This document shows positions 43,935 to 52,832 of a stretch of 64,000 bases of DNA, in pieces. This DNA is from Lachnospiraceae bacterium. GTDB taxonomy: Bacteria > Bacillota > Clostridia > Lachnospirales > Lachnospiraceae. The notes beneath the pieces are model-generated. The model did not search any database, was not told the DNA's origin, and was given only the letters and a program-made list of their open reading frames with translations. The first letter of the stretch is position 1. Every line of letters begins with the position of its first letter. The translations under genes were made by a program, and so were the position numbers. The DNA is taken from contig SVFT01000007.1 in the NCBI GenBank assembly GCA_015056735.1, forward strand, positions 103,538-167,537, in the 5' to 3' direction.

Positions 43935-45148
43935 TGAATAAAGAAATGCAAAAAGAGAAGGCCGGAAGCCTTCTTTTTCTTCAAAATCAAAACAGGATCT
44001 TCAGCGTTCTGTTTGTGGATTCTCATCCCGTACGGTTTGACGTGTTTGATGAAAACAGTGTGGATCTGGGTGGCATTTATGTCGGCAAGATCAAGAGTAT
44101 CGTCAGGGGAATGGAAGCTGCTTTTGTGGAGTACAGGCCGCAGAAAATGTGTTTTCTTCCTTTTCGCCATTTTGATGAGCAGTGCCTTCTGGTTTCGAGA
44201 GAGAATAAGAAGCCGTCGGAGGGGGATGAAGTCCTCGTTCAGATTACCGGAGAAGCAGTAAAGAGCAAAGATCCCGAGGCAACAACAAAACTGTCTCTTG
44301 CCGGTAGATTTGCTGTTTTATCCATGCAGAGACCCGGCATCTTTTTTTCCAAAAAGCTGTCAAAAGAGTCAATCGAACGATTCAATGATCTGAAAGAAGA
44401 TCCGCTTATTATGAAAGCATCTGCTTCTTGCGGCATTGTGATCCGCTCCAACGCAAAAGATGCGGATCCGTTAAAGATCAGAGATGAGATCGCTTCGTTA
44501 TATCAAGAGGCTGAGAGGATCTTTGATATCGCCGTTCACAGGACCTGCTTTTCTGTTCTTTCCAAGCCCGAACCTTCTTACTTAAGTGTACTGAGCGACT
44601 ATCCGGAAGCACTCTATGACAGGATCGTGACGGACATACCGGAGATCTATAAAACGGTTCAAGCGAAAATGCAGGAAGACGGCAGCACCAAAAGCGTATC
44701 ACTTTATACAGATGAGTCGTTATCGCTCTGGAACCTTTACAGCATGAATAAGCATCTGGATCTGCTTAGAGGTAAAAAGGTCTTCCTTCCTTCCGGCGGT
44801 TATCTTGTGATCGAATATACCGAAGCACTCACAGTGATCGATGTGAATTCTGGAAAAAGCGATATGGGAAAAAATTGTGAAAACGCGTATTTTCGGATCA
44901 ATCTGGAAGCGGCAAAAGAAATCGCGTCGCAGATGATCCTGCGTAATCTTTCGGGAATAATCCTGGTTGACTTCATCAATATGATGGAGAAGAAGCACGA
45001 ACAGATCCTGCTTGAGACACTGCAAGAACGCGTGAAAATGGACCCGGTTGCAGCGAACGTCATTGACATGACGCCGCTTGGTCTTGTAGAGATCACGCGG
45101 AAGAAAAAAAGGCGTCCGCTCCATGAACTTTTGTATGGTTTTTCTTAA
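43934..45148 (+). CDS. rng: Ribonuclease G/E family protein
   Basis: A 404-residue endoribonuclease. The S1-like RNA-binding part has GGIYVGKIKSIVRGMEAAFVEY. The catalytic metal-binding Asp residues are in LTVIDVNSGKS and IILVDFINM. The end reads TPLGLVEITRKKKRRPLHELLYGFS; no CPxC Zn-link cluster is seen, unlike E. coli RNase E/G. In related genomes it stands directly upstream of rplU; here about 8 kb of transport and salvage genes come between. Confidence 0.9.
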   Translation: MNKEMQKEKAGSLLFLQNQNRIFSVLFVDSHPVRFDVFDENSVDLGGIYVGKIKSIVRGMEAAFVEYRPQKMCFLPFRHFDEQCLLVSRENKKPSEGDEVLVQITGEAVKSKDPEATTKLSLAGRFAVLSMQRPGIFFSKKLSKESIERFNDLKEDPLIMKASASCGIVIRSNAKDADPLKIRDEIASLYQEAERIFDIAVHRTCFSVLSKPEPSYLSVLSDYPEALYDRIVTDIPEIYKTVQAKMQEDGSTKSVSLYTDESLSLWNLYSMNKHLDLLRGKKVFLPSGGYLVIEYTEALTVIDVNSGKSDMGKNCENAYFRINLEAAKEIASQMILRNLSGIILVDFINMMEKKHEQILLETLQERVKMDPVAANVIDMTPLGLVEITRKKKRRPLHELLYGFS

Positions 45149-45180
45149 CGCTTCACGGTACCGTTTTTAGGCGCCTACAA

Positions 45181-45209
45181 TTGACAGAACATGAATGCAA
45201 AGTTATAAT
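45181..45209 (+). promoter_or_regulatory. Consensus promoter of the nucleoside transport operon
   Basis: Perfect TTGACA (45181-45186), 17-base spacer, perfect TATAAT (45204-45209). This is the strongest-looking promoter in the window. Confidence 0.9.
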
Positions 45210-45216
45210 TTTGATG

Positions 45217-45233
45217 GGTGTCATGATGGCACC
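45217..45233. promoter_or_regulatory. Candidate operator: imperfect 17-bp palindrome at the transcription start
   Basis: GGTGTCATGATGGCACC: arms GGTG-CAT and ATG-CACC around a central G with one mismatched pair. It lies 8 bases after the -10 box, at the expected +1, an ideal place for repressor binding. It could also form a weak 5' hairpin in the mRNA. Confidence 0.55.
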
Positions 45234-45264
45234 TTAGATCAAAATTCATTTTGGAGGAAATGAT

Positions 45265-46446
45265 ATGAAGAAGATTATTGCGGTTATGTTAGTTGCTGCA
45301 ACAACACTCAGTCTTGTTGCTTGTGGCAATGCTGCACCGGCTGCATCCAATGATGCTGCTCCTGCCGCAGAAGCTCCCGCTGCTGAGAATACTGATGCAG
45401 CTGAAGCATCCACCGGTGAAGGCTCCGGTACTGTTTACAATGTTTGCAACCTGGTTAACGGTAACCTTGGTGACAAGTCTTTCTTTGACTCTGCAGAAGC
45501 AGGCTTAGAGAAGCTTCGTGACGAGGGTCGTATCACACTGACCACCATTGAGATGGGCGGTACAGATGAGGATCAGCCGAAGTGGCTCAGCACTCTTTAT
45601 GAAGTCGCTGAATCCGGTGAGTATGATCTGATCGTCTGCGGTACATACCAGATGCCTGACAATCTGAAAGAGGTTGCTACAAAGTATCCTGATCAGAAGT
45701 TTGTTATCTATGATGACAATACATATGTAGGCGAGAACGCAAACGTATGTAACATCACATACAAGCAGAACGACCTTGGCTACCTTGTAGGTACTTTCGC
45801 AGCCTGCATGACAACCGATACTTCTGTTGAAAACATAAATGCAGATCCTGTACTCGGCTTCGTAGGCGGCGTTGACAGCCCGGTAATCAATGACTTCCTG
45901 ATCGGTTTCATTGAAGGTGCTCAGGCAGTTAACAAAGATATTAAAGTAGATACACGTTACACAAATGATTATGTAGATACTGCGATCGCTAAAGAGTTCG
46001 GTACATCCATGATCGATGATAACAAGTGTGATATCATCTGGGGTGTTGCAGGTAATGCCGGCAACGGTGCCGCAGAAGCAGCGCTTGAGAAGGGCAACTG
46101 CTGGTTTATCGGTGTTGACTCTGACCAGGAAGCTACATTCTCTGCTGATCTTGCAGCGATCACATTGACATCCGGCCTGAAGAACGTTGGTAATTCCCTG
46201 ATCTGGTTCATCAATGAAATGGATGCAGGCAACGATCACTTCGGCAAAGAAGTTACACTTGGTATTGCTGACGGCGGTGTAGGCATTGTTACAGATAAGA
46301 ACTTTGCTAAATATGCATCTGCTGACACAAAAGCGAAAGTTGAAGCAGCTCAGAAAGCAATCATGGACGGTTCCATCGTTGTTGACTCCGCGATCGGCGA
46401 TACAACAGGTAAGGCTGAATCCTTACGTGATTCCGTTAAACCGTGA
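45265..46446 (+). CDS. BMP-family nucleoside-binding lipoprotein
   Basis: A 393-residue substrate-binding protein. The lipoprotein signal ends in LSLVAC (C20), followed by an Ala/Glu-rich linker (about 21-55). The BMP (PnrA/Med) fold shows LGDKSFFDSAEAG, VCGTYQMPD, LGYLVGTFAA, GFVGGVDSP and WGVAGNAGNGAAEAA. Such proteins deliver purine or pyrimidine nucleosides to the ABC transporter encoded next. Codons are of the highly expressed type. A hairpin with a T-run follows, which should keep its mRNA more abundant than that of the transporter genes. Confidence 0.93.
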   Translation: MKKIIAVMLVAATTLSLVACGNAAPAASNDAAPAAEAPAAENTDAAEASTGEGSGTVYNVCNLVNGNLGDKSFFDSAEAGLEKLRDEGRITLTTIEMGGTDEDQPKWLSTLYEVAESGEYDLIVCGTYQMPDNLKEVATKYPDQKFVIYDDNTYVGENANVCNITYKQNDLGYLVGTFAACMTTDTSVENINADPVLGFVGGVDSPVINDFLIGFIEGAQAVNKDIKVDTRYTNDYVDTAIAKEFGTSMIDDNKCDIIWGVAGNAGNGAAEAALEKGNCWFIGVDSDQEATFSADLAAITLTSGLKNVGNSLIWFINEMDAGNDHFGKEVTLGIADGGVGIVTDKNFAKYASADTKAKVEAAQKAIMDGSIVVDSAIGDTTGKAESLRDSVKP

Positions 46447-46467
46447 TCTGATCCTATAGGATAAAAG

Positions 46468-46502
46468 AGCACACTGCATCGCTTTGGTGCGGTGTGCTTT
46501 TT
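46468..46502 (+). terminator. Intercistronic terminator/attenuator after the binding-protein gene
   Basis: An 11-bp stem with one wobble, arms AGCACACTGCA/TGCGGTGTGCT (46468-46478 with 46488-46498), then a T-run to 46502. It lies inside the operon, before the ATPase gene. Confidence 0.8.
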
Positions 46503-46534
46503 ACGTTATATACATTTCACTACAGGGGGTAGTT

Positions 46535-48103
46535 ATGGCAGATCTGAATCAAGAATATGTCATTGAGATGCGTAAGATCTCTAAAGTTTATCCCAATGGC
46601 GTGGCCGCGAACCAGGATGTTGACTTTTGCGTGAAAAAGGGCGAGATCCATGCGCTGATGGGGGAGAACGGTGCCGGTAAATCGACACTGATGAAGATGC
46701 TGTTTGGCCTTGAACAGCCTACAAGCGGTGATATTTTCGTTAACGGTGAAAAAGTTAAACTGACTTCGCCGAATGTTGCCATTGCACACGGTATCGGTAT
46801 GGTGCATCAACATTTTATGCTTGTTCCAAGTTTGACCGTTGCTGAAAATATGGTCCTTGGCATGGTGCCCAGGAAAAGCGGCATGCTGATCAATTATTCG
46901 GAAGCTGTTCGCATTACCAAAGAATACTCCGAACGATTTAATCTTGATGTTGATCCTGATGCAAAAGTGATGGATATCCCGGTCGGCATGAAGCAGAAGG
47001 TTGAGATCTTGAAGGCACTTGTCCGTGGCGCAAAGATCCTCATCCTCGATGAGCCTACCGCGGTTCTGACCACACAGGAAACAACCGAACTTTTCAAGGA
47101 ATTGATCAATTTGAAGAATCAGGGATATACGATCATCTTTATCTCTCATAAGCTGAATGAGATCATGGAGATCACGGACCGCCTGTCTATTCTGCGAGGC
47201 GGTAAGTTCCTTGGAACGCATAATACAAAAGATGTTACGCCTCAGCAGATCTCCCGTATGATGGTGGGACGTGATGTTGTATTGCAGGTTCAGAAAGAAA
47301 AGGCGCAGCCTACAGAGACCGTTTTAAAAGTACGTGATCTGACATTTGTCAACGAATGGGATAAAAAGATGGTTGACAATCTTTCATTTGATGTTCGCCG
47401 GGGCGAGATCCTTGGAATAGCCGGCGTGGAAGGAAACGGTCAGAAAGAACTTGTCGACCTGCTCTTTAGTTTTGCAAAGCCGAACAGTGGTACGATCACG
47501 GTGAACGGTGAGAGCATTGTCGGGTTAAACCAGAAGAAGATACGCGACAAGCACGTCTCGCTTGTGCCGGAAGACCGCATGATCTACGGGATCGCTGCCA
47601 ATGCATCCATTGAAGAAAACCTTCTTTCCGATCGCTGTGACAGCAAGGACCTCAACAAAGGGATCCTTTTTGATATGAATAAGATCCATGAGATGTCTGA
47701 AGAACTGGTACTTGATTACAAAGTTCTCTGTAAATCAGCGCAGCAGAAGGTTGGTATGCTTTCCGGCGGTAACATCCAGAAGGTTGTAGTAGCTAGAGAA
47801 TTTTCAAACGATCCGGAACTGATCATTGCCGATCAGCCTACACGCGGTATTGATGTCGGTGCAACCGAATTCATTCGTAAAAAGCTTGTTGAGCTTTCCA
47901 GATCCGGCATTGCGGTTCTTCTTGTATCCGCTGACTTAAACGAAGTAATGGAACTTTCCGACAGCCTGATCGTTATGTATGGCGGAAAGATCGCAGCATA
48001 TTTTGAAGACACATCCGTTTTGACAGATGAACTGATGGGTGAGTATATGCTTGGTTTAAAGAAACAATCTGATGAAGAGATAAGGAGGGTATGTCATGAG
48101 TAA
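46535..48103 (+). CDS. Nucleoside ABC transporter ATP-binding protein (two domains)
   Basis: A 522-residue ATPase of the RbsA/NupO type with two nucleotide-binding domains. The first has Walker A GENGAGKST, signature-like IPVGMKQKVEILKAL and Walker B ILILDEPTAVLT. The second has GVEGNGQKEL in place of the usual P-loop, as is normal in this family, LSGGNIQKVVVAREF and LIIADQPTRGIDVGA. It energises import by the two permeases downstream. The ATG at 46535 follows AGGGGGT. Confidence 0.95.
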   Translation: MADLNQEYVIEMRKISKVYPNGVAANQDVDFCVKKGEIHALMGENGAGKSTLMKMLFGLEQPTSGDIFVNGEKVKLTSPNVAIAHGIGMVHQHFMLVPSLTVAENMVLGMVPRKSGMLINYSEAVRITKEYSERFNLDVDPDAKVMDIPVGMKQKVEILKALVRGAKILILDEPTAVLTTQETTELFKELINLKNQGYTIIFISHKLNEIMEITDRLSILRGGKFLGTHNTKDVTPQQISRMMVGRDVVLQVQKEKAQPTETVLKVRDLTFVNEWDKKMVDNLSFDVRRGEILGIAGVEGNGQKELVDLLFSFAKPNSGTITVNGESIVGLNQKKIRDKHVSLVPEDRMIYGIAANASIEENLLSDRCDSKDLNKGILFDMNKIHEMSEELVLDYKVLCKSAQQKVGMLSGGNIQKVVVAREFSNDPELIIADQPTRGIDVGATEFIRKKLVELSRSGIAVLLVSADLNEVMELSDSLIVMYGGKIAAYFEDTSVLTDELMGEYMLGLKKQSDEEIRRVCHE

Positions 48104-49232
48104 GAAAGCACAGCTCAGATTCAGTATCTTACGTGGCTTCGTAGCGATCCTGATTGCCCTTCTTGTTGCTGCGGTTCTTGTATTTATCAGTGCAGACGGT
48201 GCAACGATCGGTGCAAAGCTTTCCTCTACAGGAGATGCGATGCTTAACATGCTGGTTCGTCCGTTGTGGGGAAAGAAAGGGTTTGCTGCAAAGAACTTCA
48301 CAGATATCCTTGCCGCGATGATCCCGATCATATTTACGTCACTGGCTGCCTGCGTTATGTTTGCGGCTAACCAGTTCAACCTCGGCGGTGAAGGCGGTAT
48401 CATGCTCGGTGCATTTATGGCATCTATGGTTGCGGTGTATCTGCCTTTACCGACTGGACTTCATCTTGTTGTTGCTCTGATCGTAGCATCTGTTTCCGTA
48501 GGTATCATGATGCTGATACCGGCGGTTTTGAAGGCAAAACTCGGTGTGTCCGAGATGGTATGTTCTCTGATGCTGAACAGTATCATCATGTATATCATCA
48601 ACTATCTGATGAATACGAGTCTGGCTGACAAGAGCAAAGGACAGGTCATGAGTTATGACTTTTTACCGACGGCGATCCTGCCGCCGCTTGTGGATAACGG
48701 CTCAAAGCTTTCCTGGGGTTTTGTGATCGCACTTGTCTTTATTGTGCTCACATCGATCTTTATCTACCGCACACGTTGGGGTTATGCGATCCGCATGATT
48801 GGTATCAACCAGGATTTTGCTACGTATTCCGGCATCAAAGTCGGATTGATCATCGTTTTATCGCAGGTGATCGGCGGTTTGCTGGCAGGCCTTGGCGGCG
48901 GTATCGAAATGCTTGGACGCTACACCAACTATCAGTGGAAAGCACTTCCCGGATACGGCTGGACCGGTATTACGGTTGCCTGCATTGCCGGTAACAATCC
49001 GATCATGGTCCTGTTTGCAGCGTTCTTTATGGCATACCTGGATAAAGGCTGTAACCTGATGGCAACGTATTGCAACGTTCCCGCGCAGCTGATCGATATT
49101 ATTCAGGGCGTTGTATTTGTTTTCTTTGCGGCTGAGCAGTTCCTTGCAGGTTATCGTCAGAAACAGGTTGTTAAGGCTGCAAAAGCTGAGATCGAAGCAA
49201 TGAACAAAGCAGGAAAGGAAGGTGAAAGATAA
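48096..49232 (+). CDS. Nucleoside ABC transporter permease, larger subunit
   Basis: A 378-residue membrane protein of the BPD_transp_2 family. About 9-10 hydrophobic segments are visible, beginning at residues 14-32. NQFNLGGEGGIMLGAFMA and GYAIRMIGINQDFATYSGI are typical of NupP-like permeases. It overlaps the ATPase gene by 8 bases. Confidence 0.93.
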   Translation: MSKKAQLRFSILRGFVAILIALLVAAVLVFISADGATIGAKLSSTGDAMLNMLVRPLWGKKGFAAKNFTDILAAMIPIIFTSLAACVMFAANQFNLGGEGGIMLGAFMASMVAVYLPLPTGLHLVVALIVASVSVGIMMLIPAVLKAKLGVSEMVCSLMLNSIIMYIINYLMNTSLADKSKGQVMSYDFLPTAILPPLVDNGSKLSWGFVIALVFIVLTSIFIYRTRWGYAIRMIGINQDFATYSGIKVGLIIVLSQVIGGLLAGLGGGIEMLGRYTNYQWKALPGYGWTGITVACIAGNNPIMVLFAAFFMAYLDKGCNLMATYCNVPAQLIDIIQGVVFVFFAAEQFLAGYRQKQVVKAAKAEIEAMNKAGKEGER

Positions 49233-50188
49233 TGAGTACATTATTATCCTCGATCATGACAACGGGGTTTTTCTATTCGATCATTCGAATCACTTCCCCG
49301 ATCCTGTTTGCAACACTCGGTGCTGTTATTGTTGAAAAGGCGGGCATTTCCAATATCGGTCTTGACGGTACCATGATGATCTCCGCTTTATTCGGTTCGC
49401 TTACCACTTACTGGTCCGGATCCTGGATCGTCGGTCTTTTGGTAGCGCTTGTTGTTGGCGTATTGGTATCTTTGCTCATGGGCCTGTTTGCTTTTAATTT
49501 AAAGACAGATATTATCCTTGTCGGTATCGCGATCAATATGATCGGTTCCGGCGGTACGCTGTTCCTTGTAAAAGTTCTTACGCAGCTGTCGGAAGGAAAA
49601 TCGATGGCTTCCACGACATCCCTGATCACGAAAGCGCATCAGATCCCTGTTTGGAATATTCCGCTGGTAAAAGACATTCCTGTGATCGGATCAGTTGTTT
49701 CGGGGCATTCCATCCTGACTTATGTTGCATTCCTTTTTGTATTTCTTACTTGGGTTATGCTTTATAAGATGCCGATCGGTCTAAACCTTCGTTCCGTCGG
49801 AGAGAATCCGAATGCCGCTTCGTCTGTTGGTGTAAGTGTGATGAAGATGCGTTATATTGCGATCGCATTATCCGGCCTGATGGCGGGATTCGGCGGCGCA
49901 TTTATGTCGATGTCCTATGCAATGGGCTGGTCTCAGGATATGGTTGCGGGACGAGGCTTTATCGCACTTGCCGCACAGGCAATGGGCAGCGGTGAACCGC
50001 TTGGCAGTATGTTTGCTGCGATCCTGTTTGGTTTCGCACAGGCACTTGGTATTAAGTTCTCCTCGATCGGCGTTGATTCCAACCTGGCATCCCCGATCCC
50101 TTACCTTGTTACCATTATCGGTCTCGTGATCTTTGCGATCGCTAAGCGAAACAAGGAAGCAAAAAGACGTAAAATGAAAGCAGCATAG
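49232..50188 (+). CDS. Nucleoside ABC transporter permease, smaller subunit
   Basis: A 318-residue membrane protein, partner of the preceding permease. Family features are TSPILFATLGAVIVEKAGISNIGLDGTMM, GLNLRSVGENPNAASSVG and GGAFMSMSYAMGWSQDMVAGRGFIALA. About 8 membrane segments. The start codon shares one base with the preceding stop (TAATG). Confidence 0.93.
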   Translation: MSTLLSSIMTTGFFYSIIRITSPILFATLGAVIVEKAGISNIGLDGTMMISALFGSLTTYWSGSWIVGLLVALVVGVLVSLLMGLFAFNLKTDIILVGIAINMIGSGGTLFLVKVLTQLSEGKSMASTTSLITKAHQIPVWNIPLVKDIPVIGSVVSGHSILTYVAFLFVFLTWVMLYKMPIGLNLRSVGENPNAASSVGVSVMKMRYIAIALSGLMAGFGGAFMSMSYAMGWSQDMVAGRGFIALAAQAMGSGEPLGSMFAAILFGFAQALGIKFSSIGVDSNLASPIPYLVTIIGLVIFAIAKRNKEAKRRKMKAA

Positions 50189-50198
50189 AGGAGCTTTT

Positions 50199-51143
50199 AT
50201 GGAAAAAAGAATTCCGGTGCTCTTAGACGGTGACCCGGGCCATGACGATGCCATGGCCTGGGTTCTCGCTAAAGCGTGCCCTTTTATAGAGATTAAAGGT
50301 ATTACAACGGTCGCGGGAAACCAGACGATTGAAAAGACAACATATAATGCGATGCGCGTATGCACACTTCTCGGGATCGATGCGCCCATAGCAAAGGGAC
50401 GATCGATGCCGCTTTTATGTGCACCTCGGACAGCCGGTAATATTCATGGTCAGAGTGGTTTGGACGGTCCGTCGTTACCGGAACCTTGCATGGAGCTTTC
50501 GGCTCTTTCACCTGTCGAATTGATGGCTAAGGTCCTTCGCGAATCGGATGAGCCTGTCGCGATCATTCCGACCGGCCCGATGACCAATGTGGCGGCTTTG
50601 CTTTTGGCACATCCTGAATTAAAACATAAGATCCGAGTGATCTCCTTTATGGGTGGCGGTATTCAGTCGGGCAACTGGACAGCTGCTGCTGAATTCAATA
50701 TCCTAGTCGATCCGGAAGCTGCCGATACAGTGCTTCGCTCCGGCATTCCGCTTTATATGGCAGGACTGGATATAACGGAGAGGGCACTTATTTTCCCCAA
50801 TGATTTTGAAAAGATCCGTTCGGTCGGTAACGAGGTGGCTCGTGTTGTAGCCGATTGGCTGGAATTTTTCTATAAGTTCCACAGAGAGATCGGGTACGAA
50901 GGTGCCCCTGTTCACGATCCTTGCGCTGTTGTTGCACTGATCAAGCCTGAGCTTATCACATACGAAGATATGTATGTGGAAGTGGAGACGAAAGGACAGT
51001 ATTGCCGTGGAATGACAGTGGGTGACAGAAAAGGCGTTTTGGGTAAGAAGCCGAACGTACATGTCGGCATGAAGATCAACAGAGACGGTTTTGCCGATCT
51101 GTTATTGGAAGCCGTAAAAACATTTGATTCGGAGGGCAAATAA
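50199..51143 (+). CDS. Inosine-uridine-type nucleoside hydrolase, first copy
   Basis: A 314-residue nucleoside hydrolase. The calcium-binding Asp cluster is DGDPGHDDAMAW at the N-terminus; TGPMTNVAALLLAHPEL, FMGGGIQSGNWTAAAEFNILVDPEAA and the late HDPCAVVALI are family signatures. It splits nucleosides into ribose and free base, which suits the upstream importer. Base preference cannot be read from sequence. Confidence 0.94.
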   Translation: MEKRIPVLLDGDPGHDDAMAWVLAKACPFIEIKGITTVAGNQTIEKTTYNAMRVCTLLGIDAPIAKGRSMPLLCAPRTAGNIHGQSGLDGPSLPEPCMELSALSPVELMAKVLRESDEPVAIIPTGPMTNVAALLLAHPELKHKIRVISFMGGGIQSGNWTAAAEFNILVDPEAADTVLRSGIPLYMAGLDITERALIFPNDFEKIRSVGNEVARVVADWLEFFYKFHREIGYEGAPVHDPCAVVALIKPELITYEDMYVEVETKGQYCRGMTVGDRKGVLGKKPNVHVGMKINRDGFADLLLEAVKTFDSEGK

Positions 51144-51144
51144 C

Positions 51145-52083
51145 ATGTCAAAGATTCCTGTTTGGTTTGACGCAGATACAGGAGTAGACGATGCAACAGC
51201 GCTCCTTCTGGCTAATAAACTTGATGAGAAGCTTCAGATCGTCGGGATCAGCTGTGTTGCCGGTAATGTTCCGGTAGAACAAGTGACTGAGAATACGCTT
51301 CGTATCTGTGATTTAATGAAAAAGCAGTACCCTGTATTCAAAGGCGCCGGCAAGCCATGGTTTAAAGAGTATCATGATGCCTGCTATTTCCATGGAAATA
51401 ACGGCATTGGTGATGCGGTACTTCCGAAAGAGTCATATGAAGCCGGGAAGGAAAAGGCATGGGATGCACTTCATGAAGCTGCACTTCGTTATGAAGGACA
51501 GCTGGAGGTGATCGCGGTCGGACCGCTTACCAATATCGCGACGGCGATCGTAAAGTATCCGGATTTGAATAAACTCATAAAACGGGTTTTGATCATGGGC
51601 GGTGCTGCAAGCGGAGGTAATGTAACGCCTGCTGCAGAGTTTAATATCTACGAAGATCCACATGCTGCACAGACGCTTTTTATGTCAGGCATTCCTGTTG
51701 TTATGTGCGGACTGGAAGTGACGATGCAGGCTTATCTGACGTCGGAGGAGATTGACGAGATTCATGGGCATCATTCATCCGTGACTGATTTCTACTATGC
51801 CTGTACAAGAATTTCACATAGAGCTTCCCAAAGACTCGGACTCCCGGGCCTTTGCGTTCATGATGCCTGCCCTGTATTATTTGCTGCATATCCGGAACTG
51901 TTTAAGGGTGAAGAAGCCGGGGTTTATGTGGAGACGCAGTCGGAGCTGACACTTGGAAAGACGGTTACGGATCTGTACAGTGATTTTCAATTTCCAGAAA
52001 AGAATACGTTTATCGTAACCGATATCGATCGTGAGAAGTTCGCTAAGGTCATGATAGAGACATTAACGAGCTATCGTGATTAA
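51145..52083 (+). CDS. Inosine-uridine-type nucleoside hydrolase, second copy
   Basis: A 312-residue paralogue of the preceding gene, with DADTGVDDATALLLA, VGPLTNIATAIVKYPDL, MGGAASGGNVTPAAEFNIYEDP and VHDACPVLFAAY. The two copies are clearly diverged, suggesting different base preferences. The ATG at 51145 follows GGAGGG at the end of the first hydrolase gene. Confidence 0.93.
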   Translation: MSKIPVWFDADTGVDDATALLLANKLDEKLQIVGISCVAGNVPVEQVTENTLRICDLMKKQYPVFKGAGKPWFKEYHDACYFHGNNGIGDAVLPKESYEAGKEKAWDALHEAALRYEGQLEVIAVGPLTNIATAIVKYPDLNKLIKRVLIMGGAASGGNVTPAAEFNIYEDPHAAQTLFMSGIPVVMCGLEVTMQAYLTSEEIDEIHGHHSSVTDFYYACTRISHRASQRLGLPGLCVHDACPVLFAAYPELFKGEEAGVYVETQSELTLGKTVTDLYSDFQFPEKNTFIVTDIDREKFAKVMIETLTSYRD

Positions 52084-52097
52084 AGAAAGGAGACCAT

Positions 52098-52832
52098 ATG
52101 CTGCAACCGCATATTCAATTAGATGAAGCACTTCACATTAAATACGCGATCCTGCCGGGAGATCCTGCGCGTGTGGATCGTATCGCCAAGTATTTTGATG
52201 ATCCGGTGGAACTTGCATTTAATCGAGAGTTTAAGAGTATAAAGGGCTTTTATAAAGGCCTTCCCGTCCTTGCTCTTTCGACCGGTATCGGCGGTGCATC
52301 CATGACGATCGCGATCGAGGAGCTCCGTCATATCGGGGTGACGCATGTGATCCGCATCGGAAGCTGCGGCGCTTTGAAGAAAGGGATTGGACTTGGAGAT
52401 CTGATTATCGTAAACGGTGCTGTTCGCGATGACGGCGCTTCCAAAACATATGTTGATGCAGTCTATCCTGCGATCCCCGATACTGACCTTTTGATGCGTG
52501 TCATTGATAGTGCTAAGAATGCGGGGTACCGTTATCATGTCGGTATTGCAAGAAGTCATGACAGTTTTTACATTGATACTGAAGAAGAGGTTAGCAGGTT
52601 TTGGGCAGAGAAGGGTGTGATCGGTTCCGATATGGAGACATCGGCTCTTTTTACCGTGGGAAGAATACGTGGCCTTAAAACTGCAAGTATCCTTAATAAT
52701 GTAGTTCTTTGGGGTGAAGATACAGCCGACTCGATCGGTTCATATGCGGATGGAGAGAACCTCACCGCAAAGGGAGAAGAAGCTGAGATTCTGACAGCTT
52801 TAAACGTTTTCGTTTCATTGGAGGGTAGATAA
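52098..52832 (+). CDS. Nucleoside phosphorylase (uridine phosphorylase type)
   Basis: A 244-residue PNP/UDP-family enzyme. LPGDPARVDRIAKYFDDP, STGIGGASMTIAIEEL, RIGSCGALK and SDMETSALFTVGRIRGL are the family motifs. It cleaves nucleosides with phosphate to give base and ribose 1-phosphate, complementing the two hydrolases. Uridine is the more likely substrate from overall pattern. Confidence 0.9.
   Translation: MLQPHIQLDEALHIKYAILPGDPARVDRIAKYFDDPVELAFNREFKSIKGFYKGLPVLALSTGIGGASMTIAIEELRHIGVTHVIRIGSCGALKKGIGLGDLIIVNGAVRDDGASKTYVDAVYPAIPDTDLLMRVIDSAKNAGYRYHVGIARSHDSFYIDTEEEVSRFWAEKGVIGSDMETSALFTVGRIRGLKTASILNNVVLWGEDTADSIGSYADGENLTAKGEEAEILTALNVFVSLEGR

Noticed and set aside
45155..45170. Palindrome ACGGTACCGT followed by TTTTT after rng, as a terminator
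   Set aside because: The palindrome leaves at most a 3-bp stem once a loop is allowed, so it cannot form a stable terminator.
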